A DNA stretch of 64,000 bases, taken from NCBI GenBank assembly GCA_000499405.2, contig HG738138.1, forward strand, positions 24,333,097-24,397,096, read 5' to 3'. This DNA is from Onchocerca volvulus (taxonomy: Eukaryota > Nematoda > Chromadorea > Rhabditida > Onchocercidae). Within the stretch, counting starts at the first letter, position 1; each line of letters begins with the position of its first letter. The notes beneath the pieces were generated by a model. The model saw only the letters and a program-made list of their open reading frames with translations. It did not search any database and had not been told where the DNA came from. The position numbers and the translations under genes are program-made. Positions 1 to 12,049 of the stretch are shown here, piece after piece.

Positions 1-429
1 AGTCAATAGTCATAAAATTCAAGCGATAATAATTAATCATAAACATATGAGAATGAATTAGTAGTATATTCTCATCTTATCATCATTAACTTTTTTGATA
101 TAAATGACTAGCAATCGTTGGGAATTTCTAGAATTTAGAAAAAAATAAAGTAGCAACTGGAAGTAACTGAATCGATTAATGAAAATTAGATCCTTTTGAA
201 TGCGTGCTTAACACTATTTTCAAAGCATTAATTTTCAAATGCCTTTCTAACTGGTATTTATAAGTATTTACCAAAACTTGATAATTCATCAACAGCTGGT
301 ATTTGTAAAAAATAAAACTTTTTTTTTTTGGTATTTGTAGTATTATTAAGTCTTTAAATCTTTTTTGATTTTCAATAACTAAATAAAATTCAAATGATTT
401 AGTGTTATTGAATGACTTAATCTATCTCA

Positions 430-1130
430 ATATGACGAAAGGACAGATCAGTTTTAGGAAATCTTTGTAACTTTCGGAAAGAAATTAAGAAAGAAAATCC
501 AATCCAAAATTCAGCCAAAAGAAGATCTTGTTCATTTGTATCAAAGACCATTGAGATAATGAGTATCAAGCTTATCCATCGCGAAGTAATGGATGAAGCG
601 CTTGAGAGAAATCTATCGGATAGAAATTTACTATTTTTGCAGTTCCAATATGAAACAAATTAGCCGCAAATTGCTTTGTTATAGTAATGTAAAAGCATAT
701 GATTAACAATGCAAGTATACCTAGTCTGTAAGTAGTAATAATTCCTCATTATGATTCGAAGGATTCTGATAAAATTTTTGCACATTATTAAGACCATTTA
801 TAGCAAGGAAACAGTGACTAAACAATGGCTACTATTGATTACTGATTCTACTTTGTTAGTTCTGATAATTACTTTTTCATGATATTTTGCTATTTCAGCG
901 CATAGCACTGAAATCCAATCTTTATCATGCAGCCACTTGGTTGAAATATAGTTTTCTAACTCTCCGTACTGGGAACAAGGAACTACTTGGAACAATATAT
1001 AAATGACATTAAATCTCAGCATCATCATATGCGGCTACTTTCATTATGCAAGTCGTAAAAAGTTATAGTGCTTGGACTACACTCTTCCGGCAAAACCAAA
1101 TTACAGTATCCTTACAGTTATGGAATTTCA
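430..1130 (+). mobile_element. Decayed BEL/Pao retrotransposon gag fragment
   Basis: No open frame survives, but translating around 525-660 gives a remnant of a retroviral-type zinc knuckle (FC..NH..D-E..AY-SR..) of the sort found in BEL/Pao gag, with key cysteines lost and several stops. The same block recurs at 23950-24500, where the knuckle reads FCNKNH. Both copies share a tail that includes the string GCTTGGACTACACTC. The piece is a dead fossil. The BEL/Pao assignment also rests on the pol C-terminal relic nearby at 1750-1950. Confidence 0.6.
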
Positions 1131-1149
1131 AGTTGTTACTTTCCGGAGA

Positions 1150-1665
1150 AAGATATAATTATTAAATACGGAGCTTAAAACCGAAAAGCGCGAAGATAGC
1201 TTCAAAAGGATCAAAAAGACAAACATGTTTGCCGCCAAAACAATAAATATGTTTACGCCAAAAACGTTCCGATTAATAGATAGACAAAGCGAATATTTCT
1301 GATCAGAGCGTAGACACACGGACCATCATATCTGCAAGATCAGAGATTGCAATAATGAGGCAACACATTAGTGATCAGGAAAGAAGGAGGAGCCCCGGAA
1401 GGATTTAAAAGGTTCGGATTTTGGAGCAGAATCAATTTCCTCTGGGAGTTTTCGACAAGACTTCAAGTTTGGAATTTTCTACAACGACTATAGCAATAGA
1501 TTCGACACGAATCCTCACAAAAAGCGACAATCAAGGAGCAGTACTTTTTTCTACGAGTGACAAAGGAAAGAATATACAATCATAAGTTTACTTAGATATT
1601 CTTAGATAATTGTTGGTTCGTAATTATTCCATCTATTAATAAATTTTTTCTTCAAACAAAAAACA
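1150..1665 (+). mobile_element. Decayed BEL/Pao-family LTR (copy 1)
   Basis: This block aligns by eye with 2166-2560, with the reverse complement of 23290-23460, and with 25602-26079. Shared landmarks in order are: CTTCAAAAGGATC, an AAACATGTTT-GCCGCCAAAAC repeat, a short string near ATGAGGCAACAC, a TATA-like GGATTTAAAAGG near 1406, ACGAGTGACAAAGGAAAGAAT near 1555, and an AATAAA signal near 1637. This is the layout expected of an LTR (promoter, then polyadenylation signal). The termini are too worn to place exactly. Confidence 0.55.
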
Positions 1666-1689
1666 GGAATCTTTTCCTTCAGTAAAATT

Positions 1690-2165
1690 ACTTTTTCGAC
1701 AAAAACGATGCGTGCATAAATTGTCTATAAAGCAGCCATATAGCAGAATTTGGAAGAGGAAGAAGAAATTGTATTAATAGATGAACGAAAAACCCTCGAG
1801 ATCTGTGGAAACTGGAAAGGATAAAGGAACTCAAAAAGGAGAGACATGGTAGCAAGAACTGCAATAACGGAGATGCCCAACGGAAAATTCCTAATGAGAT
1901 CAATGAACCCTCGTATACCTCTCGAAATTGGCGACATACTTAGCAAAGATCGCGAATGACCCGTAGAAGCTAGAAAGAGTACACGAAAAAACGAAGGAAA
2001 TGACTATGGATCCAGACGAAAATATAATATCAAGAAAAAGGAGTGCCATCAAAAACGATGTGCGGCTAAAGAGACTCTACCTAAAGATATTGGGTTTTTA
2101 CGGTCAGAAATGTCAACGAAAGCCAAAATATGTCAAAGAGTGCCACAATAATTATTGTAAACAAG
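1690..2165 (+). pseudogene. BEL/Pao pol C-terminus relic (integrase-adjacent DUF5641-like) and 3' internal region
   Basis: Read on the plus strand with frame shifts, 1760-1945 gives VLIDER..., then W..-IKELK, then a run of DMVARTAITEMPNGKF, then RSMN-IPLE. This matches the usual pattern of the domain after the integrase in BEL/Pao polyproteins (V.vkd...PR..W.lGrI.el..GkD..vR...v....g...RP...L.PLE). It is followed by a basic tail (2000-2165) that has a close relative on the minus strand at 23454-23700. A polypurine tract (AACAAGGGAA, about 2159-2168) leads into the next LTR. The piece is non-functional. Confidence 0.6.
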
Positions 2166-2620
2166 GGAAACTAAAGGTCAAGTGGTACGACATAATTTCA
2201 AAAGGACGATAAACATATTTACCGCCAAAACGCTCCTATTTACAGATAAACAAAATGAGAACAACCAATCATGAGGCAACACTTAGTAGATCAGGTAAGA
2301 AGGAGAGCCTCGAAAGGATTTAAAAGTCATTTTGGAGATGAAGTCGCTTCTTATACCGACCTACCAATAGCAACAATTCGAAGTTCAAAGCGGGACAGCA
2401 GTATCAATAATCAAACAATTCAGTTTAGCAATATTCTACTCTACGAATGACAAAGGAAAGAATAATCAGCAATCAATTTACTTGGATATTCTCTGTAACT
2501 GTTTTTTACGAAAAATCAATCTTCCAACAATCAATAAAATTTTTCTCAATATTTGAACTAATACTTAAATTAACAGTTTCTGTTACTTTGAATTTTGATT
2601 CATTTCTGATTAAACTTTTT
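2166..2620 (+). mobile_element. Decayed BEL/Pao-family LTR (copy 2)
   Basis: It follows the pol 3' relic and its polypurine tract directly, as a 3' LTR should. It carries one ATAAACATATTTACCGCCAAAACG motif near 2208, GATCATGAGGCAACACTTAGT-like sequence at about 2264, the TATA-like GGATTTAAAAG near 2317, ACGAATGACAAAGGAAAGAAT near 2443 and an AATAAAATTTTT signal near 2532. Open frames in this block are chance products of the LTR. About 220 bases of AT-rich sequence with no visible feature separate it from the ANKS3-like gene. Confidence 0.55.
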
Positions 2621-2841
2621 CTTCATTTCTTTCTTTACTTGTCCTGATTAATATTATACCCTGTTTTTATTTGATAATAATCATTTTGAGAATGATCCAT
2701 TATCATGAGGACAAAAAAGGGATTGAAAAAAATTAGCATATATCGGAATTTACTCCGCATAATTTCTATTAAAAGACAATATAACCTCAGATTAGATCAC
2801 TGTTTTTGAAGTTTTTCTGTTTTTGTTAAGATTTGAGGCCA

Positions 2842-5800
2842 ATGGCGGAAAAAGTACGTTCGGTGCGTTTCAGTGATGAATTGCTCAGAATATCTCGTAG
2901 AAATACACCGGTGAAAAAAGTATCCGAATCTTATGAGCAAATTCATCAAATACCGGTACAACTTCCTCAGGTGTTCGATGATGCCCTTTATAGTCCGTAT
3001 GATGTTTATACTGCAGCTAGTATAGGAGATACATTAGTGATTGAGGTAAGCATTATGTTTCTCCTAAGACTCAATCAGATATATACTGATCCAAATGACA
3101 AAAAAAATGTAATTAATTATATAAAGATAAATTACTTTAATAATAACAGAAGGATAATTAAAGCAATTACGCCGAATTATTGTCAAATAAATCATATTTC
3201 TCAAATCTGAATTGAAATTAGCAACTGATTTCTGAATCGTAGCTCATTTCCTTTAAGAAGCTAATATCCGAAGAGTTCAAGATCTTTTAGACTATAATTA
3301 CATCTTTTTCTTCCAGAATATGGAATTATACTTTCAGGCACAGTTGAAAAAAGGATTTGATGCAAACCGTTTGAATGGAAGCGGATGGAGTTTATTGATG
3401 TATGCCGCTTATCTTGGACATGAAGAAGTTTGTGTATTGTTGCTTAATTCAAGAGCTTTAGTGGATTTATGCAATGTAAATGGACAAACAGCTCTAATGC
3501 TTGCTGCCAAATGTGGAAATTTGGCTATTGTAAGTTTCATTAAATTGCCAGATTTATGCTTCAAGAAGTAATTTCACAACTGTGAAAATTAATAATCCTG
3601 ATTCTGTCTGTAAAAGAGTTTATTACAAAATTTGAACTGTACTAATTTCGGATTTCTGTTTTTTAAGAAATAATCTTTTCTATTTAATCATAGTTAAGCC
3701 ATCATGCTTTTTCATTTCTTCAAGTTAAGCAGTTCAAGGTTAATAAATGAATTTTCTTTTCAGGTACAATTATTAATGCGAAAAGATGCTGAAATTGATA
3801 AACAAGATAATATGGGTGATACAGCGTTAGCTTATGCAACTGCTTGTTCACAAACTCCAATTGTAAAAGTTTTGCTGGATAATGGCGCTAATCCGAACAT
3901 TCCCAATTTACTTGGCATGACACCAACGTTAACTGCATGCAGTCTCATACAGGAACTTACACTACTTGCATTGCTGGAAAATGTATGTTTGTCGCGTTTT
4001 TTTTTTTTTTTTTTTTAACTTGTTTTGAAGAGAAATTTTAATGGAAAGCGAAGTGAAAGATGAATTAAGCATTCAAAATATATTTATCAAAATCAGGTTG
4101 ATGAATGAAGTAGTTTCTTCGGTTCATCAATTCAAGTTGTTTATTTAGCCGATTTTCTGGCACGCATTACAATCTTAACCTTTTTTTGGGGAGGAACAGA
4201 ATTGAGTGGTAGTAACTTTCTTCATCCTTTATTTGCAATCATATTTATTTACTTTTTTTAAAATGTAACATCTTTTATTGCCAAAATGAAATTCATGTAA
4301 AAGAAGCATTAGGAATACTTCGATATTATATTACCTATTTCAGTTATATGTGAAATTTAAAAAGATTTCGTATAAATTTACAATCCATACATTTCTCAAA
4401 AATTACTGTTCTCATTTTTAGACTTTTTCATTTTTGTCTAATATTGACATCGATGAGGAAAATGCAAGAGTAAATTTTTTCTATTCTAATCAGGAAAAAT
4501 ATGTTTGTCTCGTCAATAATCAAAATTTTGATTTCAATATATCTTCACTGAAGGAAGGAAAAAACAAAACAAATATTACGATATCACTTATTTCTTTTCA
4601 TCTCTATTAACATCTTTGATAGGTAGGAGCCGTATAAGCAAAACTGATCATAAGACAAATTTGATCAAGCAATGTCTTGTAACTGATAAAGAAGTAAATT
4701 ATGTTACTTGACTCCTGTCTGACTTTGTAGAATGGATTTGCGCTTATTATCTTCATATTTTTCGGCTTATAAGAATTGGCTTGTATACTTTATCTTAATT
4801 AGAGATTAACAACATAATTATCATTAAGATAATTTGTTGGAAATTTATTCGTCGAATCATTGACAATTAAGTCGGCGAATTTTTGGATTTCAATTCTTTT
4901 AATCATTTTGACATTAAATTACGCACTCTCACGCTGCATCAAATTTAACAGCGAAAAATACAGTCATTTTTCTAATATCAAGTTTGTGCATCATCTCATC
5001 AGCATTGAAAATTTCGGCGACTAGATAACTTAGCTTCTAAAAGATATCAGTCACGATTTCTTGGAAATTTATTTTGGCTGATTTTATCTCAGTTAGCTTC
5101 TGTTGAAGAATTTAGTGTTTTAGGATGGAGATCCAAAATTAAAAAATGCAAAAGGAGAAGATGGTGAAGCATTAGCTTTCGACAATCCAAAAATCATCGC
5201 CATTTTGAAGGATCCTCCTCGGGTACACATTTTTAATTGTCAATATTTCTATCATTTTTCAATTTTAATTTATTGCATTCATAAAATTTTTCATAAATTT
5301 GATGATACTGCAATCGTTCAAAGATTATATTACTAGAATTTTGAATATTATGAGAATCCTGCAATTGCTTTATCTGCTACAAATGATTGAGTGTAAATTT
5401 ACGTTTAAATTTAATCTAAAATTTTTGGGTTTAATTTGATCTTTCATTCATGATTGAATTCTATTTATGAAATAATAAATAGTAGACTTAGGGACTATTG
5501 AATATTCAGGATTGCTAAATTTTTTGGATTCAAGTGCTAGAACAACTAAATACTGAAATTCATCTATTTACATGAATATATATATATCGCAACATTAATA
5601 CCTTATATGGATAAGATTTTTTTTAGAGCAAAAAAAAGAAAAACAATACAGAAGAGAAAATAATGGAAGTGAATTCATTAACGGAATTATTATCACGGCT
5701 TAAATTGGAAAAATACATCGAAATATTTGAAACTGAAAAAATCGATTTGAATTTATTTTTGGAGCTCAACGATACTGATCTTATAGAGATCGGTATCAAA

Positions 5801-7182
5801 GTATGCTTGTAATTCGTATTTTTTAATAAAATAAAAGAAAAAAATAGGGAAATAAAAATTAAAAATCATTTCCAAATACTGGAAAATTTTCTGTTTTTTT
5901 CTACTCCATAATTTTAATTTTATGCTTAGTACATCTTACTTTCTTGATTTTTAGTTAACTTAATTTCAATGAAATTTTTTTGAAAAATTTTTTTTTCAAT
6001 GAAATTTTAGGCTTATGGTCCACGTAAGAAAATGCTGAATGTAATACAACGATATCGAACCGACGGAACGCTTACTTATACAAATGATGCGAAAGTAATC
6101 GCGCGACCTTATATCAAGGAAAGTGAACAACTGAAATTGCATTCTGAACAGGTTATCATAAGAAAATTGATTAATAAAGAATATTAATTGATATTTCCCT
6201 CTTGTTTAATTTAAAAGTACATATGCTGTAGCAATCATCATTTTACTAAGCTTTGATTTAAATTTAAAAATAAAAAAATTAAATTTAAATTAACTTCAAA
6301 TTTCTATCATTTTTTAACAGCATTTTGTTTAGTTCAATATTACAATTGTAATTATTTTAAGATGAATTAGAAAAAAAGAAAAATAACAAGAAAAAGAGGC
6401 ATATGAAAGATTCTTTTTTTAAATGCTTCTTTTTTTCTATTGCATAAATTTGTAAAAAAAAAAAAAAAGAAAATTGTTGACAGGTAACAAATGAACTAAT
6501 GGAATCTCAACAACGCTTAGTAGAATGTCAACAAGAATTAAAACAAGCTCAAAGCTTGAAAACGAAATATTGTCCAATGCTAAAGTCTATTTCAGAAACT
6601 TTTCCACATGCACGGAAAATAGCCTATATTATACTTCAAGTTAGTGGATTAAACCATTGCTAAATTAGTTATAAAATTTAAATGACTGAAAAAAAAATCT
6701 TTTGACAGATTTCCAGCCTTTCTTTTGCTCCGTAGCACATTACTTTTTTCATATGTATCTTTTGCAAATGTTCGATTTATCATTATCATATCATGAAAAA
6801 TTACTAACTCTCTATTGTCCGCTAATTAAAGTTTAATTAATCGTTAATTACAATGAAGACATGAAAATTTCAAATAGATAAATTACGGCCCAAAAAAAAG
6901 TTATTTGGTTAATTTTTGATCTGCACTATGCGAACAATTCACGCATTGATTGAATGATTGAGAAATGCCAATTATTTTTCTACTTAACTTTTTAACTTTT
7001 AATTATGCATTTCTGATCATACATACTTCAATTCTCATAGTTGAAATTTAATTTCCTAAAAAATTTTTTGTCAGGAAATTCGACAAGCAAATGATACAGG
7101 TGGTACTTTGGAAAAAGATGTACTTGCGATAATCAGAAATATCGATAATATACTGAAGAAAATGATCGAACTTTCACAATAA
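2842..7182 (+). CDS. ANKS3: Ankyrin-repeat and SAM-domain protein, ANKS3-like
   Basis: Eight phase-0 exons (2842-3045, 3317-3529, 3764-3982, 5124-5222, 5627-5800, 6011-6151, 6484-6639, 7075-7182) encode 437 aa. Exons 1-3 hold ankyrin repeats: YTAASIGDTLVIE, then GWSLLMYAAYLGH, GQTALMLAAKCGN and GDTALAYATACS. Exons 5-6 hold a SAM domain (about residues 255-320) with LTELLSRLKLEKYIEIF and IEIGIKAYGPRKKM, closely matching vertebrate ANKS3. Exons 7-8 form a short helical C-terminus. ANKS3 homologues are cytosolic scaffolds that bind ANKS6 and nephronophthisis proteins at cilia. The worm protein is shorter than human ANKS3 because the repeat-SAM linker is reduced. The start is the ATG at 2842, 11 bases after a TTTTGTTAAG acceptor that suits trans-splicing. 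A candidate AATAAA is at 7617-7622. The role in worms is inferred. Confidence 0.88.
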
Positions 7183-8784
7183 TGATAATACTTGCTCAAC
7201 ATGCTTTTTTCTATTATCATTTTCAATGGAGATCATTTAGAATGCTAAAACTTTCCATATTCTTACCTTCAGGTTCAAATCGATACAGTAAACGTGAAAA
7301 AATTACGTTAATACGTTCAAATTATTACGTTGAACTGGAAAAAATTAAAAAAGCGCTAATTTAATTTTAGAAAAACTTTTCTATACCCTAATTTACAGAA
7401 GAATATTTAGAAAAAGCATCAAAAAATTATTCAATGTCTCTAAATATATGATCTTTAATAGATTTTCCAATTATTCCAAGTAAGTTAGACTATTTCTGAG
7501 AAATTATTTTTTGTTTTATCTTGTTCATCGTTAAGTTTCTCAATAAGAACCTTTTACACGTTATTTATTCTGTATGGATTGAATTTAGATATGTTCAACT
7601 CTTATAATTTTATTCAAATAAATACGAAGCGAAATTTATACTTCTAAATATCAAACTAAGGATTATGCGAAGTTTTATTGTTTCTGGTTAAGCATAGAAC
7701 AAATTTTTTAGTTAAAATTTGAGAGGATTTCGCTTCGTATATTTTGAAGGATTTTCAACAATTTTCGCAGTGTGACGAAAAAAAGAAATTGTTGGTGCAA
7801 TCATTGGTACATTTCATTTAGCAAGTAGGAATTTTCATGAAGCTGAAAATTAGGAACATTTTGTATTTTCAATTGAATTTGTAAGACATTAATACCATAA
7901 CAATAACTAAAACTGGTCATTTTATACATTATTTTACAAATTTTATACATACCTACGTCATTTATACACTTTTGATGCGTAGTTTAAATTCAGTGTTACT
8001 CAAGTTTACTAGGAAAATCGAAAAAGTTTTTCGTCTCGATCTTCGACAACTATTTCTTTTACACTTCGAAATTTATCATTTTTTCATAAGAAGTACTAAT
8101 TTTACCAAATAATTGATGTAATTAGCTCATTTTTGAATTGGACCAAGCATGTAAATCCTCGACATTGCCGAATACGGAAGCATCATGGCCAATAAACATA
8201 ACAAATTCAAAAGCATTTTTTGCTTCTATTAACAATTGAATTTGTTTTGTTGAAATACTTTAGCCCATTCCTTAAATTGTAGAATATTTAGAAGCTTTTC
8301 AATTCTTAAGTATTTAAATAAGTTACATCAACAAGTTTATTAATTTCAAATATTTAAGTAAATTGAATGAACAAGCTTATTAAATTTAAATAAATTAAAT
8401 CAACAAGCTTATTATGCACGGATACAAAAAAAAACCATTCATCACCAGAAAAATGCTTCAATGAAAGATGTAAGATTTGTTAGCGAACGATTATTTAAAC
8501 TCAATATGGAATAAATATATCAAAAAGTAAATATCATCAGACAAAAAAAAATAGAACATTTAAACAAAGAGCTGGAACAGTTAAATTTTCGTCAGCAATT
8601 CAAAAATATATCTTTTTCAAAAATTTATTTTGCATTTTAAGAATAATAAAACTGATAAAATGGAGCGATGAATAGAGAGCATTGCGAATTAAAATGACAG
8701 CAAAATTTTAAATGGCATATTTGTTGTAAAGAATGAATATTTTTAGAATGTTTGGAGAAGAAATTTAAAAAAATGATAGAAAAT
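7183..8784. other. Intergenic: ANKS3-like 3' flank, small inverted and tandem repeats
   Basis: No gene is visible. A candidate polyadenylation signal (AATAAA, 7617-7622) is followed at once by a 14-base exact inverted repeat (7622-7635 and 7727-7740, ATACGAAGCGAAAT and its complement). A degenerate tandem repeat of about 40-47 bases is at 8310-8414, with the core TCAACAAGCTTATTA in three copies. The remainder is plain AT-rich DNA. Confidence 0.5.
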
Positions 8785-9778
8785 GCGTTTTTTTTTTTGG
8801 TTTTGTCATTGGTTTCTTTTATGATTTTTATTTACGATTCTTTTCTATAGTAGAGGTTTCCTGTTTATTTTTTTTTTCTTTTTTTGTTTGTTTTAAGGAT
8901 GGAAAGGTTGATTGTTTTTAGTGACAATATTATTTTAACTTTGTTTTTTGGGATTTTTTGGGTGTTAGTAGTTTTTTTTTTTGGTTTTATTTTATGGTAA
9001 TGTTAGTGATCGCGGAGGTGCAATGAGGATTGTATTTATTAATCATATCGGTGATTTTTGTATTTTTTTTGTTTTTTAATGGTTTTATTTTTTGTTTTTG
9101 TGTATTTTGAACAATTTTTTGGTTCTTCGTTGAAATTAAGGTAGGTCAGGATCTTTTTGATAGTTGGTTGCCCAAGGTTATGGCTGTTCCTACTCCTGTT
9201 AGCTGTTTCGTTCATAGTAAAACTTAAGTTACGGCTGGGATTATGTTGATAGATTGTTATGTTTATGTTTCTTAGAATTCTGATGAATTTATCTTTTGTT
9301 TTTTTATTTTAGTTTTTTTACTATCGTATTTTTCTGTTCTTATGCTTTGATGAAGAAGGATGCTAGGAAAATAGCTGCTTTAAATATTATATCTCGGATT
9401 AGTTTTTGTTTTTTGACTATTGGTAGTGGTGTTTGCACTATTTATTTCATGCTCATATGATTATTAGATATTCGTTTTTTTAAAAGGTTATTATTTATGC
9501 AAATAAGTTATTTGATTTTTATTAATTTTGGTCAGCAGGATTATCGTGGTTATTCTTTCTCTAGTTTTTGTGTTCCTGTTTTGGTTCAAATTACAGGTTT
9601 TTCTGTTTGTTTTTTATTTATGTGGTTTTTTATTTACTAGTGTCGGTTGTTTTTTGTTATGGTTAATTTTGTCGTTGGTTATGTGGTTCGGCTTTCCTTT
9701 TCTAAGTTTTGTTTTTGTTTTTTTTTTCTTTGGTTTTTTTTGGTGTATATTTATTGCTTGGAATTGTTTCTTTTAAAG
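8785..9778 (+). pseudogene. nad5: Nuclear mitochondrial insertion (NUMT): nad5 fragment
   Basis: Base use changes abruptly to T and G on the plus strand (runs of TTTTTGTTT, few C), as on the coding strand of filarial mtDNA. With the invertebrate mitochondrial code and several frame shifts, it reads as NADH dehydrogenase subunit 5: FINHIGDFCIFF near 9034-9070, then LPKVMAVPTPV / VHSKTLVTAGIM near 9170-9250, then DARKMAALN-MSRISFCFLTIGSG near 9360-9430, then FMQISYLIFINFGQQDYRGY near 9495-9555. These fit the ND5 blocks N.IGD, PTPVS.LVHSSTLVTAG, STLSQ.GF and GQQD.R. Frame shifts and nuclear-code stops mark it as a dead copy. ND5 is a membrane proton-pumping subunit of complex I. The long open frame at 9528-9776 is part of this copy, not a nuclear gene. 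Confidence 0.85.
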
Positions 9779-9811
9779 ACTTCTTTGATAGCAAATTGAA
9801 TTCTTATGAGT

Positions 9812-10433
9812 TCCTTTTAAAATTTTAAAATCTAATTGTCTACCACTACAATAAGTTGATGATAATAGTAATGATAATAGTCATAATAGTAATAGTAATT
9901 AGCAATAACTTTGTTTTTCCCTCTTTCAATTTTTTTTTTCAAGTTTTCTGTTTCTAGAATAAGTAGATATTGTTTATTCCGGAATATTCTTCTCCTTAAT
10001 TTAAATATTAATTGGTTAATTCTCTTTACTTATCTTCACTTTAAAATTTGGTATTAATTAACTCGTCTATGATGTGCCTAAAATAGTAATTCAGTCTTGG
10101 ATCATTACAATTGTTATCAACTTATTGTAGCTGTTGGCACTTGGATTTTAAAATTTTAAGAGGAAATTTGAAATTTTAAGAGGAGATTTTTCAAAATCTA
10201 AACGCCTGCTGCCACAATAAGTTGGTAATAATTTTAATGATCTAAGATTGAATTACTATTTTAAGCACGTCATAAATGAGCTAATTAATACCAAATTCTA
10301 AAATGAAGAGAAATGAAGCAAATTTACCAATTAATATCTGAAGTAGGGAGAGGAATATTTCGGAATAAATAATATCTTTTCTTCTAAAAAAAAAAAAAAA
10401 AATTTGAAAGCGAGAAAAACAAAGTTACTGTTA
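9812..10433. repeat. Fold-back element with arms of more than 200 bp
   Basis: The segment 9906-10139 (CTTTGTTTTTCCC...TTATTCCGGAATATTC...GTATTAATTAACTCGTCTATGATGTGCC...TCAACTTATTGTAGC) is matched in reverse complement by 10210-10433 (GCCACAATAAGTTGG...AAGCACGTCATAAATGAGC...GGAATATTTCGGAATAA...GAAAAACAAAGTTACTG). Around it, TTTTAAAATTTTAAAATC...ACAATAAGTTGATGA at 9815-9860 is inverted at 10120-10165. A further direct copy of the edge (TTTCCTCTTAAAATCCTAAAATC) is at 10570-10595. The structure resembles a MITE or a nested pair of MITEs. No coding capacity is seen. Confidence 0.7.
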
Positions 10434-10619
10434 TGTTTATTCGAATTTTAGTATCAAAAGTAAATTAGGAAGTAAAACTTATATTTTAAAAGAATTTTAC
10501 TTCAAATCATTATTAAATGTGATCAATCGAAAATTTTATCATTTTAAGAAGTCAAATTTACTAAAAAAGAAATTTCCTCTTAAAATCCTAAAATCTAAAT
10601 ATCTGCCGCTATCTTAATT

Positions 10620-11824
10620 AATTAATTTCTTAATTGCAAATGCACATGTGAATATTTCTCAATCGTGGAGAATGATGTCGATCAATAGCTAAATACCACC
10701 AGTGAGTCTTGGCGAGTTGATTGTAAGATTGGTCGATCAGCTTCTAAAGATTCGCTGAACTGAACTGAATTAAATTGCGATGAGTTGAGATTGGTTAAAT
10801 TGAGTTGGATTGAGCTGTGTTTCGTTGAGTCAAGTTGGGTCAATTGGAACTGTGTGTCCATACCGGATTGTAAAACCTTTATTCGAACCCTCTTTCTTAA
10901 TACAACAAGATTTATACGTATTAGAAATGGGAATGGTTACATCAAAACACCAAGAAACTGCTAAGACTCAATTACAATACAAGCATCGTAGCAAGATCTA
11001 GTGAGAAGATTGGGATGTGTATTTGGACAAAAATATGGATTTAGATGAGTAGTGTAAGCGATTGATAGCAAAGGCATTTTTTGTATAACAGGAATACAAA
11101 GACATGAGCACAGATAAAAAACAGAAAAAAAATGGGAAAAGAACGTAAAATCAGTTAAATGATTCATAATATTGGAAACATTCACTTACAATAAGGAATT
11201 TATTTGATTATTTATTTGTTTGGTATTTGGTTGGAGTCTTGCGATATCGGAATTTGCGACAATGCACGCAGATCTACAGACACATGTAAATATTCGTTCA
11301 CATTGCCTTGGAAGATTTGTTTTTTTTTTTTTTTTGTTTTTTTGTTTTTTCCAAAGACTGAAGGAACATTTTACAGTATCACAGTCTAGATCAAACGAAA
11401 AATATGATGCTAGAATTGATAATTTATATAATGAGAATTTCATAATTTAGATATAAGAAAATATATCAATAAACATGAATATTGCCTTGAATATTTTCAT
11501 GCAAGAAAAATTATCAGCAAACGTGAATACTTCCATGGGAAAACCAACAATAACGCCAAATTTTATTTAAACGCTAAGTTTTATGGAAGCTTTGATGAAT
11601 TAAAATTTTTGCAATGATACTTTCATATTATAGAATTTTTTTTTTCAATTCTCAATTAATAATTTCTTGTAGCTTTTTAAAAATTTTGAAGATAGTGTCT
11701 GAAATCATGAAACTTATTCGAATCCATCTTTTTAGCTTGTAAGTGATAATTTTGCTTTTAACATAAATACATTTGTGCCTGAACTTCATATGTTTCAATA
11801 AAACATCGAATTTCTTTGAAACAG
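10620..11824. other. Intergenic, low-complexity GAGTTGA-rich tract
   Basis: Positions 10700-10850 contain many irregular copies of GAGTTGA, TGAACTGAA and GATTGAGTTG, giving a purine/T-rich low-complexity tract. The rest holds poly-T/poly-A runs (11323-11345) and short open frames on both strands with no protein-like composition. No gene is supported. Confidence 0.4.
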
Positions 11825-12049
11825 TTTCATGATATGGAATTGTATTTCAATCATTACGGAGAATGGATGCTTATTGATATTGAATCAACAAATATTATCA
11901 AGTTTTATCAATCTTTCCATGAAAAATATTTAAAAATATTCTACTGCTATTCTATCCATCGTTTGTTCCATGTAATTTCATCATACTGTAAAAAAATTAC
12001 CGACGGCTATGAAAATTTCAATTATTTTGATGCTTTTTCTAAAAATAAT
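11825..12049 (+). CDS. Orphan candidate exon of unknown gene
   Basis: A 75-codon phase-0 open block is framed by an acceptor (TTTGAAACAG ending at 11824) and a donor (GTATGT from 12050). The translation is rich in aromatic residues and ordinary in composition (for example FHDMELYFNHYGEWMLIDIE at the start). I do not recognise it, and no companion exon can be joined within about 2 kb on either side. It may be a lone exon of a decayed gene or a chance open frame in AT-rich DNA. Confidence 0.25.

Noticed and set aside
1688..1946. Two minus-strand hydrophobic/serine-rich open frames
   Set aside because: They are antisense to the BEL/Pao pol C-terminal relic, whose plus-strand reading has clear family residues.
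9528..9776. Hydrophobic 82-codon nuclear membrane protein
   Set aside because: It is a frame through the T-rich mitochondrial nad5 copy and overlaps the GQQDYRGY block in a different frame.
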